Part shown: in pieces, positions 16,975 through 25,197 of the stretch
How positions within the stretch are numbered: the stretch's first letter is position 1
How the letters are laid out: the number at the start of each line of letters is the position of its first letter
Assembly (NCBI GenBank): GCA_963738305.1
Contig: CAVTVU010000011.1
Span: 124,001-188,000, forward strand
From: JBBRHQ01 sp963738305
GTDB lineage: Bacteria; Actinomycetota; Thermoleophilia; Solirubrobacterales; 70-9
Length of the DNA stretch: 64,000 bases
Direction of reading: 5' to 3'
The notes under the pieces: model-generated
What the model was told of the DNA's origin: nothing
Database searches by the model: none
What the model saw: only the letters and a program-made list of their open reading frames with translations
Position numbers and translations under genes: made by a program

Positions 16975-19023
16975 TCAGCTCTCGGTTCGGTGGGGCTGCA
17001 GCTCGAGCCCGGCCTCGGTCAGCCAGCGTCGTAGCTGCCGGTGCATCGCCTCGACGCCCACGATCGGGCCCTGCTCCGCGCTCCACTCCGCCGGCACCAG
17101 CGCGAAGGGGTGCATCTGCCAGCCGCCCAGCGCCCCGTGGGAGCCCATGAACTCCTCGAAGGGCCCCACCTCGTTGCGCTCGTGGTCGAAGGCGCAGTTG
17201 ACCAGGATGTCGGGGCAGTGCGGGAACCCGTCGGTGCGCCGGAGGTGATCGGCGGCGTTGGCGCCGAAGTGGAGCAGCGGGTCCTCGCCGGTGACGTTGT
17301 CGTCCTCGAGATCGCGGGCGCCCGAGTTGCCGAGCACGATCGCGTGTCCGTCATCGGAGCGGACCATGACGAAGCCGATCCCCGGATGGGCACTGAGCGT
17401 CTCGATCAACCCCGGATACAGCTCGCCGATCTCCCCCATCGTCATCCGCTCGCGGCTGGCGCTCAGGGTGATCAGCCCCAACCCTCCCGAGGCGAGCACG
17501 ATCGCCGGGGTCTCGGCGCTCTGCTCGGCGGTCAACTGCTCCATCGCCTCGCGGTTGGAGCCGAGCGCCACCTCGCCGTCGACCAGGCGCTTGCGGGTTG
17601 CGCGAGCGACGATGCGCCCCGCGATGCTGTTCTCGGCGCGGGCCTCGGTCAGCGCCCCGCCGACCGTGGCGAACCCCTCGTCAATGGAGGCCGGGGCGAA
17701 GACGTCGACATCGCCCATCGCCCCCTCGACCAGCTCCTCCAGCGTCAGCCCGTGGCGCTGGCGAAAGGGGCGGCCCTGGGTTTGACCGTGGTCGGAGAGA
17801 ACGACCAGGTGGTAGGGGCGCGGCGCCTGCCGCACCGCCCGCTCGAGCCGGGCCAGCTCGGCGTCATGCCTGCGCAGGACGGCGAAGGCGTCCGGCTCGG
17901 TGATCCCGGAGTGGTGGGCGACCTCGTCGTAGCCGACGAAGGTCGAGTAGACGACGGGGATGCCCTCGACGATGTCGCCCATCAGCAGAGCGACGTTGAG
18001 GTCGCGCATGGCGACCGTGATCGTCGCCCGCATCCAGGGGTAGAGGCCTCCGCGCGCCACGTGCTCGGCTCCGGAGCGGCGCTGACGACGCGCCGCCCGC
18101 CGTTCCGTGAACACGTCGGCGAAATAGAGGAGCAGGGTGCGCGCGAAGCCGAAGGGGTCGGCGAAGTAGGCGAAGAACTCGCCGCTGCCTGTGCGGCCCG
18201 GCGCCCGGATCGTGCTCATCGTCACCGAGCAGCGGGGGGCGTCGCCGCTGAACATGTTGCCGCGGCTCGCTCCGTCGCCGGCCAGCAGGCCGCCCCCGTC
18301 GGAGCGGCGGCGCTCGATCTCGACGGCGTCCATCATCCGGTTGGAGACCATCGTGCGGCCGTTGTCCTTCTCGTGCCAGCGGAAGGCGGGCATGTCGTGG
18401 TTGCTGCCGAGCAGCAGGCCGGCCTGACTCGCCCCGGTCTGCGAGGAGAGATCGCACTCCCAGCCGAGCAGCCTGTGGCTGCCCTCGTCGAGCCAGCGCG
18501 CCATGGTCGGCGCTTGGCCCTCCTCCAGCGCCCGGCGGAGCACCGGCTCGGCGAGGCCGTCGATCTCGAACAGGATCACCCCCGGGACGTCGGTGCGGTT
18601 CTTCCGGCGGGCCCGGCGGGCCCGGCGGCGGACGACCCGCAACGCCCTAGCGTCGGGATCGAGTCCGACGACGGGGGTGAGGAGCATCTCCACCAGGGCG
18701 AGGAAGAACGCGACCGCGATCGCCCCGAACAGGCTCGGGTGGGCGCCCTCGACGATCTCCAGGGCGAGGGTGATGATGATCCCGTTGACGACGAGCGAGG
18801 CGAGGCCGAAGGTGAGGATCGTCAGCGGCAGGGCCACCCGGATCAGCAACGGCCAGAGCAGCGCGTTGAGGATCGCGATCGTCGCCGTCGCCAGTAGCGC
18901 CGTTCCGAAGCGCGGGACGCCGATGCCGGGGACGATCGCCGCCAGCACGAGGAAGGCGAGCGCGGTGAGGACCCAGAGCGCCGCGCCCCGGAGCAGGCGT
19001 GAGCCGAGCCGCCGCCGCTTCAC
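16975..19023 (-). CDS. Holin-family membrane domain fused to alkaline-phosphatase-superfamily phosphodiesterase
   Basis: A 682-residue fusion. Residues about 10-125 hold four hydrophobic helices with the 4-TMS actinobacterial holin pattern (ALLWPLLIRVALPLTILTFG, VEMLLTPVVGLD). A basic linker RRRARRARRKNR leads to a metal-dependent hydrolase domain: GVILFEIDGLAEPVL (metal Asp), SSQTGASQAGLLLGSNHDMP (the Thr is the expected nucleophile), YSTFVGYDEVAHHSG and VVLSDHGQTQGRPFRQRHG (Asp/His pair). The active site is probably extracytoplasmic. The GTG at 19023 overlaps the metallo-hydrolase stop (GTGA). The holin label reflects sequence family only; nothing else phage-like is nearby. Confidence 0.82.
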   Translation of the reverse strand: MKRRRLGSRLLRGAALWVLTALAFLVLAAIVPGIGVPRFGTALLATATIAILNALLWPLLIRVALPLTILTFGLASLVVNGIIITLALEIVEGAHPSLFGAIAVAFFLALVEMLLTPVVGLDPDARALRVVRRRARRARRKNRTDVPGVILFEIDGLAEPVLRRALEEGQAPTMARWLDEGSHRLLGWECDLSSQTGASQAGLLLGSNHDMPAFRWHEKDNGRTMVSNRMMDAVEIERRRSDGGGLLAGDGASRGNMFSGDAPRCSVTMSTIRAPGRTGSGEFFAYFADPFGFARTLLLYFADVFTERRAARRQRRSGAEHVARGGLYPWMRATITVAMRDLNVALLMGDIVEGIPVVYSTFVGYDEVAHHSGITEPDAFAVLRRHDAELARLERAVRQAPRPYHLVVLSDHGQTQGRPFRQRHGLTLEELVEGAMGDVDVFAPASIDEGFATVGGALTEARAENSIAGRIVARATRKRLVDGEVALGSNREAMEQLTAEQSAETPAIVLASGGLGLITLSASRERMTMGEIGELYPGLIETLSAHPGIGFVMVRSDDGHAIVLGNSGARDLEDDNVTGEDPLLHFGANAADHLRRTDGFPHCPDILVNCAFDHERNEVGPFEEFMGSHGALGGWQMHPFALVPAEWSAEQGPIVGVEAMHRQLRRWLTEAGLELQPHRTES

Positions 19024-19829
19024 GAACGGGCCATCCGCTCCAGCGCAAGCCGTTCCCCCGGCTGCAACACCTCGATCCTGACCTCCGGCGAGCGCTCGGC
19101 GGCGATCCGCGCGAACTCGTGCGGCGGGTCGGTGAGCAGCTTGCCGAGCGTCCGCTTCAAACCCGCGGGGTGGTAGGTCCCCCAATGGATCGGGACGGCC
19201 AACCGCGGTCGTAGCAACGAGAGCGCCCGCGCCGCCCCCTCGGGGTCGAGGTGCCCGGACCCAAGCTTGTGCCCCCAGCCCCAGACCGGGAGCAGCGCAA
19301 CCTCGAGCGGCCCGATCCCGGCCATGCCGTCGAAGAGGTCGGTATCGCCGGCGAAGTAAACGCGTCGGTCGAAGCCCCCGGTGACGACGAAGCCCAGCGG
19401 CTCGGCGGTGGGCCCCCAGGGGCCGCGCCGGTTGTCGTGCTCGGCCGGGACCGCCGTCACCTCTATCGGCCCCTCGGTCACCGACTCTCCCGCCTCGATC
19501 TCGACAACCCGTTCCGGGCCGGCGCCACTGAGCAGCTCTCCTGCTCCCCGGGGCACGACCAGCGGGATGCCCGGCGCGAGTGCTCGCAGCGAGGGTAGGT
19601 CGAGGTGGTCGCGGTGGAGATGGGAGATCAGCACCATGTCGAGGGAGGCGGAGGAGCCCGGCGCCACCGCCGGAGGGTGGCGCCGGAGGAGCCCGGCGCG
19701 GGAGCGGAGCATCGGGTCGGTGAGGATCCTGGCTCCGTCGATCTCCAGCAGCACGGTCGAGTGGCCGACGTAGGTGATGCTGTCCGTGCCCCTGGCCACC
19801 ATCAGGGCGCGAGTCGCTGGAGGGCCCAT
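19020..19829 (-). CDS. Metallo-beta-lactamase fold hydrolase (UlaG / NAPE-PLD-like)
   Basis: A 269-residue MBL-fold enzyme. TYVGHSTVLLEIDGARILTD opens the fold, LISHLHRDHLDLPSLRAL is the zinc-binding HxHxDH motif, and VYFAGDTDLFDGM and VPIHWGTYHP supply later ligands. The overall order matches the UlaG/NAPE-PLD-like group; the substrate is unknown. ATG 19829 has GGGAG upstream and lies inside the PdxH gene. An alternative ATG at 19802 forms TGATG with the PdxH stop and would remove nine residues. It is followed by the holin-phosphodiesterase with a 4-nt overlap. Confidence 0.85.
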   Translation of the reverse strand: MGPPATRALMVARGTDSITYVGHSTVLLEIDGARILTDPMLRSRAGLLRRHPPAVAPGSSASLDMVLISHLHRDHLDLPSLRALAPGIPLVVPRGAGELLSGAGPERVVEIEAGESVTEGPIEVTAVPAEHDNRRGPWGPTAEPLGFVVTGGFDRRVYFAGDTDLFDGMAGIGPLEVALLPVWGWGHKLGSGHLDPEGAARALSLLRPRLAVPIHWGTYHPAGLKRTLGKLLTDPPHEFARIAAERSPEVRIEVLQPGERLALERMARS

Positions 19830-20428
19830 CCGTCTCCCTCTCTTGTGTAGAGGAAGCGGTCGTGCAGGCGGGCCTGCTGGCCCTGCCAGAACTCGACCGA
19901 ACGATGTTGAAGCAGGAAGCCGCCCCAGTGCGCGGGACGGTCGATCTGTTCACGGTCCTGCCAACGCTCCTCCTCCGCGGCAAGACGCCCGTCGAGGTCC
20001 TCGCGGCCGGCCAGGGGCCGGCTCTGCGGAGAGGCCCAGGCGCCGAGGCGGCTGTCGCGGTCCCTGGAAGCGAAATAGACGTCGGAGTCCCCGGCCGGGA
20101 GCCGCTGGAGCGCCCCGCGCACGCGGACCTGGCGGTCCTGCTCGCGCCAGTAGATCACCAGGGCGCCCCGCGGGTCGGCGTCGATCTGTTCGCCCTTGGC
20201 GCTCTCGTAGTTGGTGAAGAAGCGAAAGCCGTCGGGGCCGTGTCCCTTGAGCAGGACCATGCGGGCGTCGGGGCTGCCGTCGGCGTCCACCGTGGCGAGC
20301 GTCATCGCTTCGGCCAGCGGAACTTCGCTGCGAGCCAGCTCGAACCAGCGCCCGAACTGCTCGATCGGGTCGGCGGCGAGCTCGGCCCGGCGCAGCAGCG
20401 GATGTGGGTGCCGGGTCGGCCTGCTCAT
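19802..20428 (-). CDS. pdxH: Pyridoxamine/pyridoxine 5'-phosphate oxidase
   Basis: A 208-residue PdxH. DPIEQFGRWFELARSEVPLA, EAMTLATVDADGSPDARMVL, FRFFTNYESAKGEQIDADPR and the C-terminal block WGGFLLQHRSVEFWQGQQAR with LHDRFLYTREGD are the FMN- and substrate-binding segments of this enzyme. It oxidises PNP or PMP to pyridoxal 5'-phosphate, with FMN and O2, in the cytosol. ATG 20428 (MSRPTRHPHP) is supported by TAGGCT 8 nt upstream. It heads a three-gene overlapping chain with the MBL hydrolase and the holin fusion. Confidence 0.92.
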   Translation of the reverse strand: MSRPTRHPHPLLRRAELAADPIEQFGRWFELARSEVPLAEAMTLATVDADGSPDARMVLLKGHGPDGFRFFTNYESAKGEQIDADPRGALVIYWREQDRQVRVRGALQRLPAGDSDVYFASRDRDSRLGAWASPQSRPLAGREDLDGRLAAEEERWQDREQIDRPAHWGGFLLQHRSVEFWQGQQARLHDRFLYTREGDGWALQRLAP

Positions 20429-20436
20429 CAGGCCAG

Positions 20437-20442
20437 AGCCTA
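20437..20442 (-). promoter_or_regulatory. -10-like TAGGCT, leaderless start of pdxH
   Basis: TAGGCT on the minus strand ends 8 nt before ATG 20428, and no Shine-Dalgarno sequence lies in the gap. Confidence 0.45.
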
Positions 20443-20472
20443 CGAATCGGAGCCGGACGCGGCAGATCGGGC

Positions 20473-20994
20473 TCAGTTGAGGGAGGGATCCTCGGGCATC
20501 CGGGCGAGCAGCGCATACTTGCCGCCGCGACGCTTCAGCACCGCCTGCCACAGGTCCTCGTCGCAGAAAGGGTCATCGGGGCGCGCCGGCTCGACGAGCC
20601 AGGCGTCGCGCTCCAGCTCGCCCTCGAGCTGCCCCGGGCTCCACCCCGAGTGGCCGGCATAAACGCGCACCCGCCGCAGGGCGGGGCCGGTCTCCGGATC
20701 GACGATGCCGAGGTCACCGCAGACGACCTTCGGCGAGTCGCCGGGGTCCTCGAACTCGCCCAGGAGGACCACCGACTCGGGCCCGACCGGGCCGCCGATC
20801 CGCACCAGCTCTTCGGCGCCGGCGATCTCGGCGAGCTGCGGCACGGCCTCGGCCACCGTCGTCTCCGAGTCGCGGTTCAGCACCACCCCGAATGCCCCTT
20901 CATCGCCGTGCTCGACCATCAGGATCACGGTGCGGCGAAAGAAGTCGAACAGGCTCGGGGCGGCGATCAGCAGCTTTCCGCGCAGCGACTCCAC
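20473..20994 (-). CDS. YqgE/AlgH family protein (UPF0301)
   Basis: A 173-residue YqgE/AlgH protein. GKLLIAAPSLFDFFRRTVIL, VEHGDEGAFGVVLNRDSETT, GGPVGPESVVLLGEF and RVYAGHSGWSPGQLEGELER are the four conserved blocks of the family. Its molecular role is not settled; in pseudomonads AlgH was linked to alginate gene control. The GTG at 20994 lies 6 nt from GATAAT, with a long palindrome covering the expected -35 zone (see that entry). The gene is single and lies between pdxH and a zinc alcohol dehydrogenase on the same strand. Confidence 0.9.
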   Translation of the reverse strand: MESLRGKLLIAAPSLFDFFRRTVILMVEHGDEGAFGVVLNRDSETTVAEAVPQLAEIAGAEELVRIGGPVGPESVVLLGEFEDPGDSPKVVCGDLGIVDPETGPALRRVRVYAGHSGWSPGQLEGELERDAWLVEPARPDDPFCDEDLWQAVLKRRGGKYALLARMPEDPSLN

Positions 20995-21000
20995 ATGTCC

Positions 21001-21006
21001 ATTATC
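21001..21006 (-). promoter_or_regulatory. -10 GATAAT, leaderless start of the AlgH-family gene
   Basis: GATAAT on the minus strand ends 6 nt before GTG 20994, the clearest -10 match among the leaderless starts in this window. Confidence 0.5.
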
Positions 21007-21012
21007 GACCAG

Positions 21013-21040
21013 GTCGAGTGGACGAATTCGGCCACTCGAC
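21013..21040. promoter_or_regulatory. 28-bp near-perfect palindrome, probable operator
   Basis: GTCGAGTGG at 21013-21021 is mirrored by CCACTCGAC at 21032-21040, and the centre CGAATTCG (21023-21030) is itself palindromic. Only the pair at 21022/21031 mismatches. It covers the -35 side of the algH promoter and lies 26 nt past the alcohol dehydrogenase stop, so it could instead act as a hairpin in that mRNA; no T-tract follows. Confidence 0.5.
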
Positions 21041-21065
21041 GCCGGTTCGCAACTGCCGAGGCGAC

Positions 21066-22100
21066 CTAGGGCCGCAGGACTATCTTCAACGCCTCGTGGC
21101 GGTCGTATATCTCGTAGGCCTCGGGGGCCTCGTCGAGGCTCATGTGGTGCGTGACAAGCGGAGCGGGGTCGAGCTTGCCGGAGGAGAGCGCCTCGAGCAC
21201 CGGGTCAAGGTGGGCGATCACGTTCGCCTGCCCGCTTCGCAGGGTGAGCGACTTGATCCAGACCAACCCCATGTGGACCTCGATCCGCTCGGAATAGACG
21301 CCGATCACCGAGACGGTCCCGGCCTTGCGGACGATCCGACAGGCGAGCTCGAGGGCGTCTGGATGCCCGACTGCCTCGATCGCCGCGTCCACCCCGCGGC
21401 CCTCTGAGACCTCCTTGGCCGCTTCCCGCGGATCCCCCTCGGTCAGGTGCGCCGGGGTGGCGCCGAACGCCTCCGCCATCCGCAGGCGATCGGGCACGGT
21501 GTCGACTGCGATCACGTCGGCGGCGCCCGCCGCGAACGCCGCCTGGACCGCGCAGAGCCCGACCGGCCCGAGCCCGAGCACCGCGACGCTCTGACCCGCC
21601 TCCACCTCCGCCTGGGCGACGGCGTGATACCCGGTTCCCATCACGTCACCTGCGAAGAGGGCGACGTCGTCGGACATGCCCTCGGGGACCCGCCGCAAGG
21701 TCATGTCAGCTCCGGGGACCAGCAGCTGCTCGGCCTGCGCCCCCTGCAGGGACCCGAGCGTGGAGCCGTGGCCGAACACCCGCCCGCTGTCGCATTTGTG
21801 GAACTCGCCAAGGCGGCAGAAGAAGCACTTCCCGCAGGCGGTGAGAAACGTGCCCAGGACGCGGTCGCCCTCGCTGACTCCCGCGACCTCGTCGCCGGTC
21901 GCGAGGACTGTGCCGACGTATTCGTGCCCGATCGTGAAGCCCGGCTCGATCGGGATCCGGCCGTGGAAGATGTGCAGGTCCGAGCCACAGACCCCGGTCG
22001 CCTCGACGCGGACGATCGCCTCGTCGGGGGAACCGATCTCGGGATCGGGCTTCTCGGTGATCCGCACCTCGCCGGGGGATTGGAAGGTGAGCGCGCGCAT
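21066..22100 (-). CDS. Zinc-dependent medium-chain alcohol dehydrogenase
   Basis: A 344-residue MDR enzyme. The catalytic zinc site is GVCGSDLHIFHG with GHEYVG, the structural zinc site is the four-Cys loop CGKCFFCRLGEFHKC, and the NAD(P) loop is VAVLGLGPVGLCAVQAAFAA near residue 170. The domain order and the FGHGSTLGSLQGAQAEQLLV segment resemble actinobacterial and glutathione-independent formaldehyde-type dehydrogenases. The substrate cannot be fixed. ATG 22100 is placed by the conserved MRALTFQSPGEVRI opening, with TAGGCT 9 nt upstream. Confidence 0.9.
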   Translation of the reverse strand: MRALTFQSPGEVRITEKPDPEIGSPDEAIVRVEATGVCGSDLHIFHGRIPIEPGFTIGHEYVGTVLATGDEVAGVSEGDRVLGTFLTACGKCFFCRLGEFHKCDSGRVFGHGSTLGSLQGAQAEQLLVPGADMTLRRVPEGMSDDVALFAGDVMGTGYHAVAQAEVEAGQSVAVLGLGPVGLCAVQAAFAAGAADVIAVDTVPDRLRMAEAFGATPAHLTEGDPREAAKEVSEGRGVDAAIEAVGHPDALELACRIVRKAGTVSVIGVYSERIEVHMGLVWIKSLTLRSGQANVIAHLDPVLEALSSGKLDPAPLVTHHMSLDEAPEAYEIYDRHEALKIVLRP

Positions 22101-22109
22101 TGCCGGGCG

Positions 22110-22115
22110 AGCCTA
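22110..22115 (-). promoter_or_regulatory. -10-like TAGGCT before the alcohol dehydrogenase
   Basis: TAGGCT on the minus strand ends 9 nt before ATG 22100, in the 41-nt gap after the DUF202 gene. Confidence 0.35.
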
Positions 22116-22141
22116 GCGACCGGGCCGACGCGCGGCGACGG

Positions 22142-22522
22142 TCAGTCGACGAGGATCAGCACCAGGGTGGCCACGCCGAGGACGATCCCTGCCGTTGTGA
22201 GCGCGGCGATCGGTCCCTCCGGCGCGGCGGGGTAGCGGCCCGCCTGAAGCGCCCGCATCACCTCCCGAGAGCGGAGGTTGCCGTAGACGATCAGCCCCAC
22301 GCCGTAGATCGCAAAGCCGGCGCCGACCGCGGTGTAGGGCCAGCGGGTCGGGCTGCCCCCCAGCTCCGGCACCACCCGCCCGATCGCCAGCGCCACCGCC
22401 AGGGCAGTCAGGCCGGTGCGCCACCAGGCGAGCTGGGTGCGCTCGTTGGCCAGGTGGGTCCGGCGGGAGGCATCCTCGAGCTGCGTGCTCCGGCCGGGCC
22501 GCGAGTCTGCCGGGTCAACCAT
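22142..22522 (-). CDS. DUF202 (YidH-like) membrane protein
   Basis: A 126-residue protein with three membrane helices. HLANERTQLAWWRTGLTALA is the DUF202 signature around helix 1, followed by YTAVGAGFAIYGVGLIVYGN (helix 2) and AALTTAGIVLGVATLVLILV (helix 3). No biochemical function is known for the family. ATG 22522 (MVDPADSRPGR) sits 7 nt past TATATT. It is divergent from the SDR gene. Confidence 0.85.
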   Translation of the reverse strand: MVDPADSRPGRSTQLEDASRRTHLANERTQLAWWRTGLTALAVALAIGRVVPELGGSPTRWPYTAVGAGFAIYGVGLIVYGNLRSREVMRALQAGRYPAAPEGPIAALTTAGIVLGVATLVLILVD

Positions 22523-22529
22523 TGCCCGG

Positions 22530-22535
22530 AATATA
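22530..22535 (-). promoter_or_regulatory. -10 TATATT, leaderless start of DUF202 gene
   Basis: TATATT on the minus strand ends 7 nt before ATG 22522, in an AT-rich patch of an otherwise GC-rich intergenic space. Confidence 0.45.
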
Positions 22536-22624
22536 TGCGCCGTACGCCGAGCGCGAGCGCCGTGACCCCGGGCCCGCCGCGCCGACGGGATTAGTCTGGG
22601 GGGAACGACGAGGGGAGCGCAGCG

Positions 22625-23464
22625 ATGAACGACACGAGGGCGATCCTGATCACCGGCTGCTCTTCGGGCATCGGCGAGGCGACGGCCCGGCACCTTGCGG
22701 CCGGTGGACATCGCGTCTACGCCACTGCCCGACGGCCCGAGGCGATTGCCGCCCTCGCCGAGGCCGGATGCGAGACGCTCGCCTGCGACGTCACCGACGA
22801 GGCCTCGATGAAGGCTTGCGTGGAGGCCGTCGAGTCGGCCGAGGGAGCGATCTACGCGCTGGTCAACAACGCCGGCTACAGCCAGTCCGGCGCGGTCGAG
22901 ACGGTGCAGATGGAGAGCGTCCGCCGCCAGTTCGAGACCAACGTCTTCGGGCTGCTGCGGATGTGCCAGCTGACCCTGCCGGGGATGCGGGCGCGGGGCG
23001 AAGGCCGGATCGTCAACGTCAGCTCGATGGGCGGCAAGCTGACCTTCCCCGGCGGCGGCATCTACCACGCGACCAAGCACGCGGTGGAGGCCCTCTCCGA
23101 CGCGATGCGCTTCGAGGTCCGCGGCTTCGGCGTCGACGTCGTGGTGATCGAGCCCGGGTTGATCAAGACCGGCTTCGCCGATGCCGCGGTGGGTTCGATG
23201 GCCGACAACGAGGACGGCCCCTACGCGGAGTTCAACGCCGCGGTCAGCAAGGCGACGGCGGGGGCATACGAGAGCGGCATCGCGAAGCTGGGCGGCGGCC
23301 CGGACGACGTGGCCCGGAAGATCGAGAAGGCGATCACCGCGACTCGGCCGAGGACCCGCTACAAGGTGACGCCCTCCGCCGGCGTCGCAATGGCCCAGCG
23401 CAGCCTGCTGAGCGATCGCATGTGGGACCGCTTCGTCGGGACCCAGTTCCCCCAGCCGAAGTAG
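22625..23464 (+). CDS. Short-chain dehydrogenase/reductase (SDR)
   Basis: A 279-residue classical SDR. The cofactor loop is ILITGCSSGIGEATARHLAA (TGxxxGxG, residues 9-15), with ACDVTDEAS and LVNNAGYSQSGAVE (NNAG). Catalysis uses VNVSSMGG and YHATKHAVEALS (YxxxK). The Arg-rich RVYATARRPEAI suggests NADP(H). Substrate unknown; the protein resembles ketoreductase/oxidoreductases of the YusZ type. ATG 22625 is behind GGGGAG, and a TAGTCT hexamer at 22591-22596 may be its -10. The stop lies 9 nt from that of the convergent HD-GYP gene. Confidence 0.9.
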   Translation: MNDTRAILITGCSSGIGEATARHLAAGGHRVYATARRPEAIAALAEAGCETLACDVTDEASMKACVEAVESAEGAIYALVNNAGYSQSGAVETVQMESVRRQFETNVFGLLRMCQLTLPGMRARGEGRIVNVSSMGGKLTFPGGGIYHATKHAVEALSDAMRFEVRGFGVDVVVIEPGLIKTGFADAAVGSMADNEDGPYAEFNAAVSKATAGAYESGIAKLGGGPDDVARKIEKAITATRPRTRYKVTPSAGVAMAQRSLLSDRMWDRFVGTQFPQPK

Positions 23465-23473
23465 CCGGGTGGG

Positions 23474-24871
23474 CTAGACGTTCTGGCCGACCAGGTGGGA
23501 GGCGCGGCCGGGACGCCCGGTCGCCGTCTCCTCGATGCGCGTCTCGAGCGCCAGCTCCTTCTCGAAGTCGGCCTCTTCGCCGTGACGGAAGGAGACGTCC
23601 TTGCCCTCCAGCAGCTCGATGAAGATCTCGACGAACCTGGCGTCGAGCTGCTGGCCGGCGACGTTGCGCAGCTCCTGGATCGCCTCGAAGGAGGACACCG
23701 GATCCCGGTAGGAGTCGCGAGCGGTCATCACGTCGTAGGTGTCCGCGACCGAGATGATCCGCGCCTGCTCGGGGATGTCGTCGCCCCTGAGCCCGCGAGG
23801 GTATCCCTCGCCGTCGATGCGCTCGTGGTGGGCGAGGATGATCTCGGCGACCGGGCCGTAGCCGTCCACCGAGGAGACGACCTTGGCGCCCTGGGCAGGG
23901 TGGCGGCGGATCAGCATCCAGTCCTCGTCGGTGAGCGGCACGTTCGCCTTGAGGATCCGGTCGGGGAGGATGAACTTCCCGATGTCGTGCAGGAGCGCGG
24001 CGATGTGGACCAGCTCCGCTTCCCGCTTTGAGTAGCCGGCCCGCTCTGCGATCGCCCTCGAGTAGCGGGCAACGGCAGCGCTGTGGCGGGCGGTCATCTG
24101 ATCCCGGAGGTCGAGCGTGCGCAGCAGCGCGCTCATCATCCCGACCTGGAAGCTGGCGAGCTGCTTGCTGCGCACCTCCAGCTCCTCGGCTCGATCCTGC
24201 GAGAGCAGCAGCTGCCCGAGCAGGTACTGGAAGGTGATCAAGACGACGCCGAATAGCGCGATCGCCGCAAGCCCGATCTTGTTGTAGATGAAGGCGACCG
24301 CTACGGCCAGCATGGCGCTGGCGAACTCCGAAGGGAGGACCGGGGGCAGCACCCGAAGCTTCTTGGAGAACGGCACCCGTTCGACGTAACTGCCGTAGGC
24401 GGCGATCATCAGGAAGTTGATCGCGAGCGCAACCTGGAAGATCCCGAAGACGAGGGCATAGAACCCCGCCTGGTCTTCGCTGATCGGGACCCCGGTGACC
24501 AGGCTGTGGAACGCGATCCCGGTGAGCAGCGGGAATGCCGCATAGGTCAGCAGGTTGTTGAGCAGGTAATGGGGGTCTTCGCGGCCGCGCACCCAGCCGA
24601 TCAGGATCGAGATCACCCCAATCAGCGCCGCCGGCGTTCCGCCGAGGAAGACCATCGCCAGGATCAGCGCCAGGAAGCTCCCGGAGATCCGCATCCGTGA
24701 GCGCGTTTCGACAGCCGTGAGATCGCTGAAGATCGAGAAGCCGAGCAGGATGGCGAAGAGCGGCAGGTCCCAGTTGGCTTCCGGCGCCCTCCAGATGGCC
24801 ACCGCGACGACCCCCGCTAGAGCGATCAGCTGGACCGCGACGACGAGGGGGCTTGGACGCTTGCTGGCCAT
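23474..24871 (-). CDS. Membrane HD-GYP domain phosphodiesterase
   Basis: A 465-residue sensor-type protein. The N-terminal 220 residues are a multi-helix membrane region (LVVAVQLIALAGVVAVAIWR, FLALILAMVFLGGTPAALIG, FASAMLAVAVAFIYNKIGLA). A coiled linker AEELEVRSKQLASFQVGMMS leads to the HD-GYP domain: ALLHDIGKFILP near 293 and HHERIDGEGYPRGLRGDDIP near 347, matching the HHExxDGxGYP signature of c-di-GMP phosphodiesterases. ARIISVADTYDVMTA completes it. Predicted reaction: c-di-GMP hydrolysis in response to a membrane signal. ATG 24871 lacks a good Shine-Dalgarno, and a long unusual leader region precedes it. Confidence 0.88.
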   Translation of the reverse strand: MASKRPSPLVVAVQLIALAGVVAVAIWRAPEANWDLPLFAILLGFSIFSDLTAVETRSRMRISGSFLALILAMVFLGGTPAALIGVISILIGWVRGREDPHYLLNNLLTYAAFPLLTGIAFHSLVTGVPISEDQAGFYALVFGIFQVALAINFLMIAAYGSYVERVPFSKKLRVLPPVLPSEFASAMLAVAVAFIYNKIGLAAIALFGVVLITFQYLLGQLLLSQDRAEELEVRSKQLASFQVGMMSALLRTLDLRDQMTARHSAAVARYSRAIAERAGYSKREAELVHIAALLHDIGKFILPDRILKANVPLTDEDWMLIRRHPAQGAKVVSSVDGYGPVAEIILAHHERIDGEGYPRGLRGDDIPEQARIISVADTYDVMTARDSYRDPVSSFEAIQELRNVAGQQLDARFVEIFIELLEGKDVSFRHGEEADFEKELALETRIEETATGRPGRASHLVGQNV

Positions 24872-24967
24872 GAAGTCGGTTGGCGTCCACCGGGGTCGCC
24901 TGGACCGTGCTTAGGGATTCCCCGAGGAGGCGGCATTCCCTCTCCGCGGCAGGCTGCGCCTTGCGCT

Positions 24968-25177
24968 GAACGCTACTTGCGGTATCGGAGGCTAGGCCCC
25001 GCGCCTTTAGGCCGGTGCGGCTTGCGCGCGGCGGCAGCAATTTCCCAGATCGGGCCGGGATCGTTCCGGCTCACCGGCGGGGCGATCCGGAGGAGCCGGG
25101 ATGATGTCCCCGAAAAAAGCGAAGGACGCCCCGCGCAGGACGTCCTTCGACATGGAACGAACGCGCAAGTAGCGTTC
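24968..25177. repeat. 14-bp inverted repeat flanking the terminator
   Basis: GAACGCTACTTGCG at 24968-24981 is exactly the reverse complement of CGCAAGTAGCGTTC at 25164-25177, with 182 nt between. In the minus-strand RNA the arms could pair around the terminator. Confidence 0.6.
25113..25149 (-). terminator. Strong intrinsic terminator in the HD-GYP leader
   Basis: Read on the minus strand, CGAAGGACG (25149-25141) pairs with CGTCCTTCG (25128-25120) in a 9-bp stem, followed directly by GC and a run of six T. It lies about 240 nt upstream of the HD-GYP start and 50 nt after the mini-ORF, so it ends either a small RNA or an attenuated leader. Confidence 0.75.
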
Positions 25178-25197
25178 GCAAGTGCTGTTTGAAAGTT

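Noticed and set aside
17041..18897. 618-codon plus-strand ORF opposite the holin-phosphodiesterase gene
   Set aside because: The minus strand encodes an intact two-domain protein; the plus-strand product has no recognisable motif.
18650..19023. Prophage remnant suggested by a holin-like domain
   Set aside because: The domain is a common actinobacterial 4-TMS membrane module, fused here to a phosphodiesterase, and no capsid, tail, integrase or att sequence is present.
16975..19983. Single 1002-codon minus-strand ORF
   Set aside because: It only joins frames of the MBL-hydrolase antisense phase and the holin fusion; the GTGA junction at 19020-19023 defines two separate genes.
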